A stretch of DNA of 64,000 nucleotides from Saccharum officinarum (GCA_020631735.1 CM036225.1:65646662-65710661); one strand, 5' to 3'. Shown: positions 1 to 12,161, numbered from the stretch's first letter. Notes: generated from the letters alone by a model not told the origin. A program made the numbers and translations.

Positions 1-587
1 TACACGGGTGAGCAAGATCACCGTAGCTGTGGGGGCATAGGCTTTATGTAGTTTGACCCATTTTTCCTCAAAGTTGTCTTCTGAGACCATTTGCTTTTTG
101 TTCTTATCATCAAGAGAGATGTCAGATGCAAAGAGTGTGAGTATTAAATACTCATATTGGCCCCCACGTGAGGCTTGACCCTTGGCCATTGCCAGGGTTG
201 GTAAAAAAGGTTGGTGTGGTCCAATTCATCCTGACTCTAAGATTGCAAGGTTTGAGGTGCGGGCAAAAAAGACTCTGATCACGTTGGAGAGCAAAAGCAC
301 CGTAGCCACTGAGGCGTGGGTTTTTTTTGTAGTCCACCCAGTTTTACTCAATGTCTATTTTCCACAACCTCTTGCCTTGAGCCCTTAAGTAAGAAAGGGT
401 CGGATGCAAAGTGTGTTAATGAAAATGTATATACCCCTGTCACCCCCTAAGCGAGGCCCGACCCCTAGCCGCTGTAGGGGTTGGGTGTCACTTAAAAAGC
501 GAGGAAGTGACATTAGAACCGCTAAGAGAAAGCACTTTTCATTTCAGAAACACTATTTTCCATAAGTACATTGGTGACTTAGAAAAA
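1..587 (-). other. Gy-A 3' noncoding region
   Basis: This stretch lies 3' of the integrase of Gy-A. I see no coding signal. Two degenerate copies of a roughly 90-bp unit occur near 122-212 and 403-492. Each contains GATGCAAAG, a short AT-rich stretch and then a segment of the type CGAGGC(T/C)(T/C)GACCC followed by a GGGTTGG-like end. No LTR start is visible, so the 3' LTR should be outside the window. Confidence 0.5.
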
Positions 588-2049
588 CTAGGGGTAGAAA
601 CGACGTAGCTGCTCAATGTTCCATGCATTGGTGAAGACTTCGCCATCAGCGGTCTTGAGCTTGTAGGTGCCAAGCTTGAGGACTTCCACGAAGATGTATG
701 GTCCTTTCCATGGTAGCAATATCTTGTGGTGATCCTTGTTGCTCTGGACAAGGTGGAGGACCAAGTCCCTGATGTTGAAAGCACGACTCCAGACCCGACA
801 GCTGTGGTACCGGTGTAAGGCCTGCTGGTACTTGGCAAAGTGGAGGAGAGCAATGTCACGGGCTTCGTCGGGTTGGTCCAAGGCGTCCTCTAGGAACTCC
901 TGGGCCTCTAGCTCCTTGTACATCATGACCCTCGGTGCCCCATAGTTGAGATCAGTCGGGAGGACTGCTTCGGTGCCGTAGACCATGAAGAAAGGTGTGT
1001 GGCCGGTTGCCCGGCTTTAGGTCATCCTTTGGCTCCATAGCACCACAGAAAGCTTCGCAACCCATCGCCTCCAAACTTGTTGAGCTTGTTGAAGATCCTA
1101 GGATTTATCCCTTGCAAGACCATGCCATTTGCATGCTTAACCTGCCTGCTCATGCGGGGGTGTGCCCGGCAGCCCAGTTGACGCGGATGTGGTACTTGTC
1201 ACAGAATGTGAAGAAATTTTCCCCGTGAACTATGTGCCATTGTTAGTGATGATGGAGTTTGAGACCCCAAACCAGTGGATGATGTCATGAAAGAAGAGCA
1301 TGCTTGCTCAGATTTGATCTTGGTGATCGGTCACGCTTCTATCCACGTTTTGAACTTGTTTAACAACGACATGGAGATGCGTGTAACCCCTAGGTGCCTT
1401 CTTGAGGGGCCCAACCAGATCAAGCCCCTAGACCACGAATGGCCACATGATGGGGATCATCTGGAGCGCTTGGGCTGGCAAATGGGTTTGTCGAGCATAG
1501 TACTGGCACCCTTCATAGGTGCATACGATCTTCTCGGTGTTGGCTACGGTAGTTGGCCAGTAGAAGCCTTGCCAGAACGTGTTTTTGACGAGAGTTCTTG
1601 GCCCGATGTGGTGTCCATAGGTCCCACCGTGGATGTCTTTCAGCAGCCACCTCCCTTGTTCGGTCGGGATGCAGCGCTACAGGAGCTTGGTGTGACTCTT
1701 TTTGTAGAGTTCTCCCTCAATGATGGCGAAGGACTTAGTATGGTGGGTGAGCCATCAGACCTCTGTCTTGTTCATTAGGAGCACTTCATGGATGAGGCAA
1801 TCGAAGTAAGGGATCCTCCAGTCAGGCGAGGGGCAGACCCTACAGCTGGGTCATCGTCGTACTTTCTAGTTGGATCCCCATCGATCTCCATGACCTCAGG
1901 GCCAGATAGAGACGATGGGGAGCTAGCCCTCGAGTCTGGGATGGGTAGCACGTTGCCAGCCCCAGCCCTCGAGCCTAAGGTGGGCGGCTTGTTGCCAGCC
2001 TACCATGGCTCTTCGTAGCGAACTAAGGGCTTGTGCTGATTGCTGGCAA
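588..2049 (-). pseudogene. Gy-A integrase, degenerate
   Basis: Integrase would insert the element cDNA into host DNA. The C-terminal 132 codons (588-986) are open and show the Gypsy signature MVYGTEAVLP near the start. They then run through a basic region to a WKGPY motif and a TYKL-type end, as in Gypsy integrase C-termini. Between 987 and about 1800 the core is recognisable only in pieces: a FCDKYHIRV stretch near 1190-1215, a TNNGT catalytic-Asp region near 1230-1245 and remnants of the zinc-binding domain further right. Several stops and frame changes break it. It is a non-functional copy, and its neighbour to the right is the RNase H of the same polyprotein. Confidence 0.7.
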
Positions 2050-2633
2050 AGACGCCAACCGGGACTGGCTCTTAGCCAAATGCCATCTTTGCTAGCTCGT
2101 CAGCCGCCTCATTGAGGCATCGAGGGATATGGTTGAGCTTGAGGCCATCAAACTTGTCCTCCAACTTGCGGACTTCCTGGTAATACATAGCCATCTTGGG
2201 GTTGTGGCAGATTCATGACTTGGTTGATGACAAGCTGCGAGTCACCCTTGATGTCGAGCGACCGGATCCCTAGCTCGATGGTGATGTGCAATCCATTAAT
2301 GAGCGCCTCATACTCAGCTACATTGTTAGAGGCCAGGAAATGAAGGCAAACCATGTACTTCATGCACACTCCATGGGGAAGGCCAAGACTAGTCCCACAC
2401 TAGCTCCTTTCTTCATTAGCGACTTGTCAAAGTACATCATCCAGTACTCCAGGTCAACAGGTGCCGATGACATTTAGACCTCGGTCCATTCTGTGATGAA
2501 ATTGGCTAGTACCTAGGACTTGATGGCATTCCGTGGGGCGTATGTAATGCCCTCGCCCATCAGCTCGAGCGCCCACTTTGCTATCCTCCCCGTTGCGTCC
2601 TGACTCTGGATGACCTCGCCAAGGGGGAATGAC
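2050..2633 (-). pseudogene. Gy-A RNase H second domain, degenerate
   Basis: On the minus strand, 2633-2480 reads as the end of the RT-linked RNase H (SFPLGEV, then DATGRIAKWALELMGEGI). It is followed by a second RNase H-like domain with LEYWMMYFD near 2440 and, at 2148-2369, SNNVAEYEALINGL and KGDSQLVINQV. The Asp, Glu and Asp positions of RNase H are visible in these three blocks. Such a second, archaeal-like RNase H before integrase is characteristic of Tat-type Gypsy elements. In-frame stops occur, so no functional enzyme is expected. The block ends abruptly at 2633, where the solo LTR is inserted, and RNase H resumes at 17981. Confidence 0.7.
2629..2633. repeat. Candidate TSD ATGAC (left) of the solo LTR
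   Basis: ATGAC precedes the TGAAAGG terminus at 2634. ATGAC recurs at 17981-17985, three bases (GCG) after the CA terminus at 17977. Collapsing both copies to one restores the Gy-A reading frame, which is the main support. The extra GCG is unexplained. Confidence 0.55.
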
Positions 2634-3548
2634 TGAAAGGTCCTTGTTTGGTTTTGGTAATTGAGTGATAGCCTTAGGTGAACTAATTGTGTTTATGTGA
2701 GATACACAGGTGATTAGTCTATAGGTACATGTGTGTGAGCAACATATGCCATGGAGGTGGAAATGGCTTGGAGATGTTGCAAAGCTTGCACATGTGATGA
2801 TGGAGGAGCTTATTGCACATGAGACATGACATGGAGTCATGTGACCAAGGTGGAGAAGAAGATGAGGCTTGGCTCGATGGACCGGTTGCAAGTGTGAAGG
2901 GCAAGTCAGAGGCTTTGAAGCGAGGGACCACGTGTGACGGTGAAGCTTGAGCAAGACTTGGTACCGATGGACCAATGCAACGGTGAAGAGTAAGTGAGGT
3001 CAAGATAGATGGATTAATACAATCACATGATGATATAAAGTGTATCATATGATTTGGTGATTGGTTGGTGCATGTATTGCATCAACATCAAAGGAGATGG
3101 AATGGAATGCGCAAGGCAAAGGTATAATCTAGGGCATTTCATTTCACTGGTCAAAGGTTGTGTAGAGAAGTGCATGACTGGGTTTTAGAATAAATGGCTG
3201 TACTATCAAGAGGGGCAAACTTGTTTGCATATCGGTCATCTAGTGCCACTTGAGTGATCTAACTTTGCATCATTTCTAGAATCGAGTGGCGTGGCAAGTT
3301 GAGTGGTTAACTCCTTTGAAGAAAATGATTGTGAAAATGCTAATACACATGCACATGGTGATGTACACTTAGTGGTGTTAGCACATTTACGAAGGAGGTG
3401 TAGTTTTATTGGTAGAGTTAGGTTTGGGACCCAAGGCGAGATTCAACGCTTTCGTGGAAGTGCAATGCATATTTTTCACTACACCGGAGGTAGAGAATTT
3501 CTCTAAGTCTTCGTGGATAGAAATAGAGGCGAACGGAGGTCACTGGCA

Positions 3549-4087
3549 GTGACCGGACGTGGTCTCAGCATGACCAGACATGTCTGATCAGTGGCAGCAG
3601 TAGTCGAGCATGGGATGCTAGGGCTTTGCACCGGTGCGTCCTGTCGGTCACAGGACCGGCGCGTCCGGTCAAGCCCCAGAGAAGCTACGAAGCATGCGAG
3701 GTCGATCGGACGCGGTGGCGTGTCCGATCACGATCAATCGGACGCGTTAGGTTGTGAGTGGGTGCTTACTAGAAACAACCAGATGCTGGCACTGTGGTGT
3801 CCAGTTTGTCAAGCGTGCACGTCCAGTCGAGGTTTCACGCGCGGGCTGTGCGTGACTTGTGCGTCTGGTCTCGGTTGAGCGGCGCGTTCAGTCGCTTGGT
3901 GATCATTGGTGTGTGATGATCGTTGGAAGATCAAGCAGCTGTGGTTGAATCTAGGGGGACACGTGGATGGCCACGGGTGATCAGATGCAGTGTAGCACGT
4001 TCGGTCATATCGACCGGCACGTCTGGTCGCTGCGAAAAACGCCTAGTGAAGGGGTAACGACTATATTTGACCATGGGGTTATAAATA
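3549..4087 (+). promoter_or_regulatory. Solo-LTR promoter: GACCGG motif array plus TATA
   Basis: From 3549 to about 4030 the sequence is studded with half-sites and whole sites of the type GACCGGACG and CGTCCGGTC, many decayed by single C-to-T or G-to-A changes (for example GTCTGATC, GTCCGATC). The array ends about 50 bp before TTATAAATAGG at 4079-4089. The array-then-TATA order matches the Co-A LTR. Promoter function is inference. Confidence 0.55.
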
Positions 4088-4435
4088 GGAGTGGTGGCCG
4101 GCCTTGGCTAGTGCTGAGCTCCTTGGGAATGTGTTGCCCTTGTGTGTGCATGGTTTGAGAGGCCTCCAACTCACTTGTGCTTACTAGATTGCGAATCAAT
4201 AAGCGAGTGAGTGATTCTAGTGTGATTGCATCATGAGGTTGCATCGAGTGGCACTAGGTGTTCGTGTTGCAAGCTGGTGGTGCTTATTACTCTTGGAGGT
4301 TGCAACCTCCTAGATGGCTTGGTGGCTTGTGGCTCCGTCGAAGCTCGTAAAAAGATTGTGCGAGGCTCCGGAGAAGCTTTGTGAGGGGTTCTTGAGCCTT
4401 TCCCATAGGAGATCGCAATTGGCTACTCTAGTGGA

Positions 4436-4657
4436 TTGCTCGTGGCTTGGAGGATCCCCATCCTGTGTTGGATGTGCGACACCTACTAAGGGTTTGGCTT
4501 TAAATGCCAATTAGCTCGTAATCCATCAAGTGGGTGTATCACCACATTGCTCGTGGCTTGGAGGATCCCCATCTTGTGTTAGATGTGCGGCACCCGCTAA
4601 GGGTTTGGCTTTGGAATGCCAATTAGCTTGTGATCCATCAAGTGGGTATCACCACAA
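4436..4657. repeat. 111-bp tandem duplication in the solo LTR
   Basis: Two adjacent copies, 4436-4546 and 4547 to about 4657, both begin TTGCTCGTGGCTTGGAGG and both contain a GATCCATCAAGTGGGT or ATCCATCAAGTGGGT segment near the end. They differ by scattered substitutions and small indels, so the duplication is not recent. Confidence 0.8.
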
Positions 4658-5131
4658 TAAGAACTAGCTTGGTGGCAACCAAGTGAACCTCGGTGAAAAA
4701 TCATCGTGTCAACATTGTGTATTTCTTCACGGTGGTTTGCATCCTCTCTATGCAAGCTTGTATTTACTTTATATATATAGTGCTTGTGTAGTTGCTCTTG
4801 TAACTAGTTTGCTTGTGTAGAGTATCCCCTTTGAGTGGCTAATTTGGTTTGTGTAACCTTGTTAGTCACATTGCTTAGTTGTAGCTAAGTAGTTTGCGCT
4901 CTCTAATTTAGCTCGTGTAGCCTTGTTATTGAGCATTGCTAGTGAGCCTAGGAGCTTTGTGCTTTTGCTCCACTAGTTGTGTAGGAGCTCCCTCGGTTGT
5001 CAAAGTACTAGTGCATAGGTTTGTGTGACCTTGCTCTAGAATTGTTTAGGTGAGCTCTTGCTTTGCTTGGCATCTTAGTTGCTTAATTAGGATCTTTTGT
5101 AAGGTGCTAAAGTTATAGATAGAGGGGTGTA

Positions 5132-5136
5132 GTCTT
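5132..5136. repeat. TSD GTCTT, left of Co-A
   Basis: GTCTT directly precedes the TGAAAGC terminus at 5137. It is repeated exactly at 17868-17872, directly after the CA terminus at 17867. A 5-bp duplication is standard for Copia insertions. Confidence 0.9.
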
Positions 5137-6740
5137 TGAAAGCATCTAGGCCCCGAGAGTTGGTTTCGGCAATTGATGACAACACTTTATTACCATGACT
5201 AACGTGTGTTTTGCAAAAACTTTGGTAAGTTAGGTCATGGAGGTGATAACTGCTTTGGGCACCATGGTATTCATGCCCCTTGATAGAAATCATTTCGGTT
5301 TTCAAAGGATTGATGTCAAGATTAAGGACGGTTAGTTCCAGATGTTAAGGTGTTGAGTTACATTCGGAATAGTCGTTAGGATCTTTGTTTTTTTTCCTTT
5401 GGCCGTACTATAAAGGGGGGCATGAGCGAGTAGCTTGACCTAGGTGAGTCTTATGTTTAGGTGTGGTGCACACTTGTTAAACTTAGCACTAGGAAGCTCT
5501 AGAATAGCTCAAAGTTTAGTTGGAAGCAACTTGGTTCAAGTTGCGTCGCGTTTCAGAGAGTTTAGAGGGGTTTTCCCTTGACCGGACGCGGTGTCTGGTA
5601 CGACCGGACGCGTCCGGTTAGTTCTAACTACTAACTGTGTTTCAGCGCTGACGATCGAACGCGGTCCTTGCAAGGACCTGACGCAGTGGTCAGGCTGACA
5701 CGTGTCACTTGAGGGAAACCACCTATTCGGACGTGACTGGAGTGTGATCGGCGCGTCCGGTCATGTTCCAGTAAGGTCCTCTGATGACCGGACGCGTCCG
5801 GTCATCACTGATCAGATGCGGTCGCACGTCAGGTCTGTTTATAGTAAGCTCCCTGCATGACCGGACGCGTCTGGTCACCCCTAACCGACGTGTCCGATCA
5901 CTCAGCCGAAGTTTCAGAATTTCGACCGTTACGAGCGACCGGCGCGTCCGGTCACTTTGACCGGCACGTCCGGTCACCTCGTATTTTGCTGAGTTGGCAG
6001 GTAACGGTTGGTTTTGTCTGTGGGGTGTATAAATACATCCCCACCACCTCTTTTAGAGGTCTCTTGCTCATTTGTTCAGCTGAGAAACACCTTTGGAGTG
6101 CAAGGGAGTGCAAGAGCTCTAGTGAGGATTGTGGTTTGAGAATCAAAGCTTGAGAGTCTTCCACTAGTGAATAGAAAGTAGCAAGTGTGCATCCTCCTTC
6201 TCATTAGGCTCGTTGTGGTCAAGTGAGAGTTCTAGCTTGTTACTCTTGGTGATCGCCATCACCTAGACGGCTTGGTGGTGATTGAGAGTTTGGTGATCAT
6301 CCGGCGAGCTTGTGGATGACCCAACTCATCTTGTGAGCGGTTTTGGGTGATTCACCGCAATGGAGTGTCGAAGAATCAGCCCATAGAGAGCACTTGATCC
6401 TTGCGCGGATCAAGGGGGAGCTACACCCTTGCGCGGGTGCTCCAACGAGGACTAGTGGGGAGTGGCGACTCTCCGATACCTCGGAAAAACATCGTCGTGT
6501 TCCTTGCCCTTACTTTCAAGCATTTACCTTCTCGTATTTACATTCATTGCTTGATTTACTTTCCTAGAATTGCCATGCTAGACTAGGATTGGAAACTAGG
6601 GTGCAAAACTTTTACCGGTAGAATCTCTAGGAACACAAGTAGGCACTAGGGGTGAATTCTGGCTTGTAGGATTTAATTCTTGCAATTATTTTTTAGAAAA
6701 GCCCAATTCATCCCCCCTCTTGGGCATCTTGATCCTTTTA
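5137..6740 (+). repeat. Co-A 5' LTR
   Basis: Begins TGAAAGCATCTAGG and ends GATCCTTTTA where the 3' LTR has GATCCTTTCA, so the terminal CA has mutated to TA. A TATA box TATAAATA lies at 6028-6035. Upstream, at 5580-5982, is a dense array of GACCGGACGCGTCCGGTC-type palindromes and half-sites. Transcription would start shortly after 6035, so the R and U5 parts make up the right 700 bp. The PBS follows directly. Confidence 0.92.
5580..5982. repeat. Palindromic GACCGG...CCGGTC array in the Co-A 5' LTR
   Basis: More than a dozen sites of the form GACCGGACG, CGTCCGGTC or the full 18-bp palindrome GACCGGACGCGTCCGGTC occur in 400 bp. Examples lie near 5603-5619, 5785-5802, 5859-5876 and 5938-5976. 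The array stops about 45 bp before the TATA box. The matching array in the 3' LTR is 16708-17102. Confidence 0.8.
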
Positions 6741-6742
6741 AT

Positions 6743-6755
6743 TGGTATCGGAGCC
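6743..6755 (+). other. Co-A primer-binding site
   Basis: TGGTATCGGAGCC starts two bases after the 5' LTR. It matches, with one change, the TGGTATCAGAGC type used by Copia elements, which pairs with the 3' end of initiator tRNA-Met. It marks the start of minus-strand cDNA synthesis and confirms plus orientation. Confidence 0.85.
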
Positions 6756-6793
6756 GAGTTGCTCCTAATTTAGGCTTTACTGCCTAGAGCAAG

Positions 6794-9145
6794 ATGTCTA
6801 ACGGGGAAGGACCACCTCCCACCTTTGAGGGGGATGATTTTCCATATTGGAAAATCTGTATGGAGGCGTACCTCGAAGCCATAGATGTTGGGTGTCTTAG
6901 AGCTGCAACCCAAGGGCTTCCCGCTATCAAGGATCCCGCCAACCCAAGTGGTGACGAGGAGAAGTACGACCGGTGGAATGCAAAGGCCAAAAATGCAATC
7001 TACCGGGGCTTAGGCAAGGATATCTTCAATCATGTGCGTAATGCAAAGAACGCTCATGAATTGTGGGAAAACCTTTGTGCTCTCCATGAGGGAACTAAGA
7101 GTGAGCGTGAGGAACGCTATCATATTGCTTTAAAGAAAATCAATTCTTTTGAGATGCTTCCCAAAGAAAGTGCTAATGACATGTACACTCGATTGAATGT
7201 TCTTGTAGAGGACCTCAATGCTCTTGGGCTCACTCAAATGAGCCAATGGGATGTTGCAAGGAAGATCTTGAGTGTTCTTCCCATTGAGAAGTATGGTCAC
7301 ATTGTCACCATGCTTCACCAAAGTGATCTCTCCACCGTAACACCGACACAAGTATTGGGGAAGATCAATGCTCATGAGATGTACATGCACATCACTCCAG
7401 AAGAGGGCTCATCATCTTCCAAGAAGAAAGACTTGGCCTTCAAAGCTAGCCATGGTAATAAGAAGAAGAAGGCCCAAGCCATGATGGTGCAAGAGAGCTC
7501 AAGTGAAAGTGACATTGATGATGAATCACTTGCACTCATGGTGAGGAAGACCACCAAAATGCTAAAGAAACTCAACAAGAGTGGCATCAAGTTCGATGGC
7601 AAGAAAAAGAAATTCTTCACAAGTAGCAAAAGGAAGCCAATCTCGGAGATGGATTGCTACAATTGTGGTGAACTTGGCCACTTAGCTCATCAATGCCCTA
7701 GACCTCCAAAAGACAAGTACAAGAACAAAAATAAGGGCAAGAAGAATGATTCAAGTGATGAAGAAGAAGAGAGAAAGAAAAACAAGCCATACAAGAAGAA
7801 GGATGGCAAGAAGAAAGAGTTCCGCAAGAAGAAGAAGGGAGGAAAGGCATACATTGTTGGTGATTGGCTCACCGACATTGAATCATCTTGTGAGTCCTCC
7901 GGAGATGAGAGCGATGATGAGAAAGAGAAGGTTGCCGCATTTGTGATGAGGCCATCATCTTCACCGACATCTTCATCACCACCTTCACCGCCTCCTTCAC
8001 CATCATCATCCTCTACTCACCTATGCCTTATGGCCAAGGGTGAACGAAAGGTACAAAACTATGATAGTGATGATGATGATGATGATAGTGATAGTGATGA
8101 TGAATATGACACACCTTCTTATGATGAACTTGTAAAATTGTTGAACAAATACATTAAAGTCATAAGAAGGACTAGAAATGAAAATGATGAACTTCAAAAT
8201 GAAAATGAATCACTCTCATCCAAGCTTGAAAGTGCAAAAAAGGCTAGTGGTGAGCTCAAAGATCAAAATGAAATTATGTCTTCCACTCTCAAGGAGCTCA
8301 AAACTTCTAACAAAGAGCTTAGAGATCAACATGATAAACTTGAGAAGAAGCATGATGAGCTCATCACTAGACATAATTCTCTAAAAGACAAATACACTAC
8401 ATTGAAAATTGACTATGATAGTCTTATGGTTGCTAATGAACTTTATCTTGAGACACATGATGCTACTAACAAAGTTGTCAAGTGTGATATAGCTACATCA
8501 TGTGATGACTTGATCATTGAAAGCATTGAGCAAGGTTCTAGTAGCAAAGGCAAGAGTGTGGTTGAGCCAAACAACTATGATGATTATGCCAAGATCAAGA
8601 GTGAAAATGAGAAGCTTGCAAATGAGAACAAGAAGCTAAAGGGTTTGATGGCTCTTGAGAAGCAAACAACAAATGAGTCACTTATTGAAGAAAACAAAAA
8701 GCTCAAGCAAGAGAAAGAGCATCTCAAGACCAGCCTAAGCAAGTTCACAAGAGGCCAATATTTGCAAAGTGAGCTACTCATGAACACCGTGATGAAGATG
8801 GATAGAAGTGGTATTGGGTACTTGGCAAATCAAGAGAAGAAGGCAAAAGCTCAACAACAACAAAGCAAGTCAAAGCCCAAGCCAAAGAGATGTGTTGAGT
8901 GTGGATAAGAAGGTCATTTTGCTCATGAGTGCAAAACTCCACCGCCACAACCCTTGCCCAAGCATGCTAGACCCTTTGCCTTCAAGGCTCATTACATGCT
9001 AAGAAAAGATTCAAATGAAAAGATGAAAGTTATGTTCTTGGGTCCCCCAAACAAGAATAGGCCTAAGAAAATATGGGTTGCCAAGTCACTAGTAGAGAAA
9101 GTCAAGGGTCCCTCTCAAGTGTGGGTCCCTAAACAAAAAGCTTGA
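6794..9145 (+). pseudogene. gag: Co-A gag, interrupted in its second zinc knuckle
   Basis: Gag packages element RNA into cytoplasmic virus-like particles. The ATG at 6794 follows the PBS by 38 bp. Residues 1-220 form the Copia-type gag domain (start PPTFEGDDFPYWK). A zinc knuckle CYNCGELGHLAHQC lies near residue 287, followed by Lys-rich and Asp/Ser-rich stretches. Residues about 455-660 are a long heptad-like coiled coil. At 8906-8908 an in-frame TAA cuts a second knuckle after CVECG. The downstream codons continue EGHFAHEC in the same frame and run on to 9145. A single substitution from a sense codon such as CAA or AAA would explain the stop. At 704 codons before the stop, it is long for a Copia gag, as in SIRE elements. 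Confidence 0.88.
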
Positions 9146-9159
9146 TCTCTTGTGTGTAG

Positions 9160-10188
9160 GTGAACTACAAGATCAGTGGATCTCATTGGGTTATTGATAG
9201 TGGTTGCACTCAACATATGACCGGTGATCCTCGTATGTTCACCTCCATTGAAGAGAATGGGATATGTCAAGAGAAGATCACATTTGGGGATAATTCAAAG
9301 AGCAAAGTCAAGGGTATAGGCAAGATTGCAATATCAAATGATCACTCACTCTCAAATGTGCTCTATGTTGCTTTATTGAGTTTCAACTTATTATCCGTTG
9401 GGCAACTTTGTGACCTTGGCTTCCAATGCTTGTTCACACCTAATGAAGTGGTAGTTTCAAAGATAGATGACAAGCAAGTGATATTCAAAGGCTTTAGATA
9501 CAATAATCTTTATCTTGTTGACTTCACCTCCGAAGATGCAAACTTGATGACATGTTTGTTCACCAAGACCTCACTTGGATGGCTTTGGCATAGGAGGCTT
9601 GCTCATGTTGGAATGAACACTCTCAACAAGCTATTGAAGAAAGAACTAGTGAGAGGATTGAAGGATGTAAAGTTTGAAAAGGACAAACCTTGTAGTGCAT
9701 GTCAAGCGGGTAAACAAGTTGCAAACACTCATCCAACCAAAGCTTTCATGTCAACTTCAAGAGTGCTAGAACTTCTACACATGGATTTGTTTGGACCTAC
9801 AACCTACAAGAGCTTGGGTGGAAATCTCTATTGTCTTGTGATAGTGGATGACTACTCAAGGTACACATGGACCTTCTTCCTTCATGACAAATCCGAAGTG
9901 GCCAATTGCTTCAAGAAGTTTGCAAAGAGAGCTCAAAATGAATTTGAAGTCAAGATAAAGAAGATTAGAAGTGACAATGGGAAAGAGTTTGACAACACAA
10001 ATATTGAAGCTTATTGTGATGAAATTGGAATCAAACATGAAGTCTCTTCAACCTACACTCCTCAACAAAATGGTGTAGTTGAGAGAAAGAACCAGACTTT
10101 GATCACCCTTGCAAGAACAATGTTAGATGAGTACAATACTCTAGAGAAGTTGTGGGCCAAGGCAATCAACACCACATGCTATGCATGA
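9160..10188 (+). pseudogene. pol: Co-A protease and integrase part of pol
   Basis: The N-terminal part holds the aspartic protease active site, WVIDSGCTQHMTG, near residues 11-23. A GAG-pre-integrase zinc-binding segment (WHRRLAHVG ... CSACQAGK) follows near residues 143-188. The integrase core shows all three acidic positions: LHMDLFGP near residue 208, IRSDNGKEF near 270 and VERKNQ near 307. Integrase then stops short. After TTCYA the next bases encode MHEELNNF, which belongs to the linker before RT in Co-B. The integrase C-terminus and the connecting region, about 300 codons in Co-B, are deleted and the frame shifts. Integrase would be non-functional. Confidence 0.88.
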
Positions 10189-11668
10189 AGAATTGAACAA
10201 CTTCACCCGCAATCAAGTGTGGACACTTGAATAGCATCCTAAAGGTGCAAGAGTCATTGGAACCAAGTGGGTGTTCCGCAACAAGCAAGATGACCAAGGC
10301 ATAGTAGTGAGGAACAAGGCAAGACTAGTTGCAAAGAGGTTCTCTCAAGTTGAAGGTCTTGATTTTGGAGAGACCTTTGCACCCATTGCAAGACTTGAAG
10401 CCATTCATATCCTTCTTGCATATGCATCACATCATGATATGAAACTATATCAAATGGATGTGAAAAGTGCATTCTTAAATGGCTTCATAAATGAACTAGT
10501 CTATGTTAATCAACCTTCCGGGTTTGAAGACCCTAGATATCCTAATCATGTTTATAGGTTGTCCAAGGCACTATATGGGCTCAAACAAGCCCCTAGAGCG
10601 TGGTATGAGCGCCTCCGGGACTTTCTCATTGAGAAGGGCTTCACCATTGGGAAGGTCGACACCACACTATTCACCAAGAAGCTTAATGGGGAGATCTTCA
10701 TTTGTCAAGTTTATGTTGATGATATCATCTTTGGGTCAACAAATGAAGAATATTGCAAGGAATTTGGTGAATTGATGTCGAAGGAGTTCGAGATGTCTAT
10801 GATTGGTGAGCTCACATTCTTCCTTGGTTTTCAAGTCAAGCAAATGAGAGAAGGGATTTTCATCTCTCAAGAAAAGTATACCAAGGATCTTCTCAAGAGA
10901 TTCAAGATGGAAGAATGCAAACCAATCAAGACCCCAATGCTATCTAATGGACATCTCGACCTAGATGAGGGAGGTAAACCGGTTGATCAAACTCTCTACC
11001 GTTCTATGATTGGTAGTTTATTATACCTTACCGCATCTAGGCCCGATATCATGTTTAGTGTGTGCATGTGTGCTCGCTTTCAAGCATGCCCTAAAGAACC
11101 TCACTTAAGTGTCATAAAAAGAATCTTAAGATATCTTAAGCACATCCCAAGCATTGGTCTTTGGTATCCCAAAGGAGCTAGATTCCAACTAGTTGGCTAT
11201 TCCGATTCGGATTATGCCGGTTGCAAAATTGATAGAAAAAGCACATCCGGAGGGTGCCATTTTCTTAGGAGGTCTTTAGTATCTTGGTCATCTAAAAAGC
11301 AAAATAGTGTGGCTTTGTCCACTGCCGAGGTGGAATACATTGCCGTGGGAGCTTGTTGTGCACAAATCTTATACATGAAACAAACCCTCCTAGACTATGG
11401 AATTGTTCTTGAAAAGGTGCCACTTTTATGTGATAATGAAAGTGCCATTAAAATTGCTAATAATCCGGTACAACACTCTCGCACCAAGCACATTGATATT
11501 CGCCACCACTTTCTAAGAGATCATGTTGCTAAAAATGATATATCACTAGAAGGTGTAAGAAGTGAAAATCAATTAGCGGATATCTTCACTAAACCCTTAG
11601 ATGAGGCTACCTTTTGTAGGTTGAGAAGTGAACTTAATGTGCTTGACTCTAGTAACTTTAAAAAGTGA
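10181..11668 (+). pseudogene. pol: Co-A reverse transcriptase and RNase H
   Basis: This part of pol copies element RNA into cDNA. From the deletion joint at 10181 the frame reads [11 protein letters not shown] and meets a TAG at 10232-10234. It is then open from 10235 to 11668, with the first Met at 10271. RT motifs in order are [51 protein letters not shown] (catalytic Asp pair near 10711-10725) and FFLGFQVK. RNase H follows with YSDSDYAGC, ALSTAEVEY, CDNESAI and ADIFTKPLD. The domain itself is intact over 466 codons, but its N-terminus is separated from protease and integrase by the deletion and frameshift. Confidence 0.9.
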
Positions 11669-12160
11669 GCTTGTGTTGTCCCTTGCATTGCATTGTATTA
11701 TATGTCATGTTTAAATTTCCCGCAATGCATCTAGGGCTTGGCTAACACGGTTACGATAACCCTCCTTTGGAGGAGTGAAGAAGCCTAACCGTGAATCAAA
11801 CTTGACAAGCAACCTAGCTTTACTTACTTGTATTGCATTGCATATGCATGGTTGTTGTTTTGTCGTTTCTTTTCGGTTTGGCTTTGAGCAACCTCTGTGT
11901 TCGTCCATGAATAGAGAGAGCATTTGACGCTCCTAATGGTTCACAAACTCTATTGCATGGTCATACGTTGCTCCTCGGGTGTTTATTGCTTATTTTCCTA
12001 AAAACAATATTAGCCTAAGGTAAATTATTTTGAAAAACTTGAGGGTTTGAGTGAGGTCACTCATATCATGTTCCAATTGGTGTTTATTTGAGTCTCTTTG
12101 AATTGGAACTTGATTGGGAGAAGTCACGTCGGAGATCGGATTGAAGAAAGACAAAAAACA
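11669..12160 (+). other. Co-A spacer between RNase H and ORF3 cassette
   Basis: About 490 bp of AT-rich DNA with no coding signal that I trust. It begins directly after the pol stop. It separates the pol frame from the motif array of the internal promoter cassette. Confidence 0.5.
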
Positions 12161-12161
12161 G

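Noticed and set aside
9856..10038. Short antisense ORFs across Copia gag and pol
   Set aside because: Shadows of the coding strand; none has independent features.
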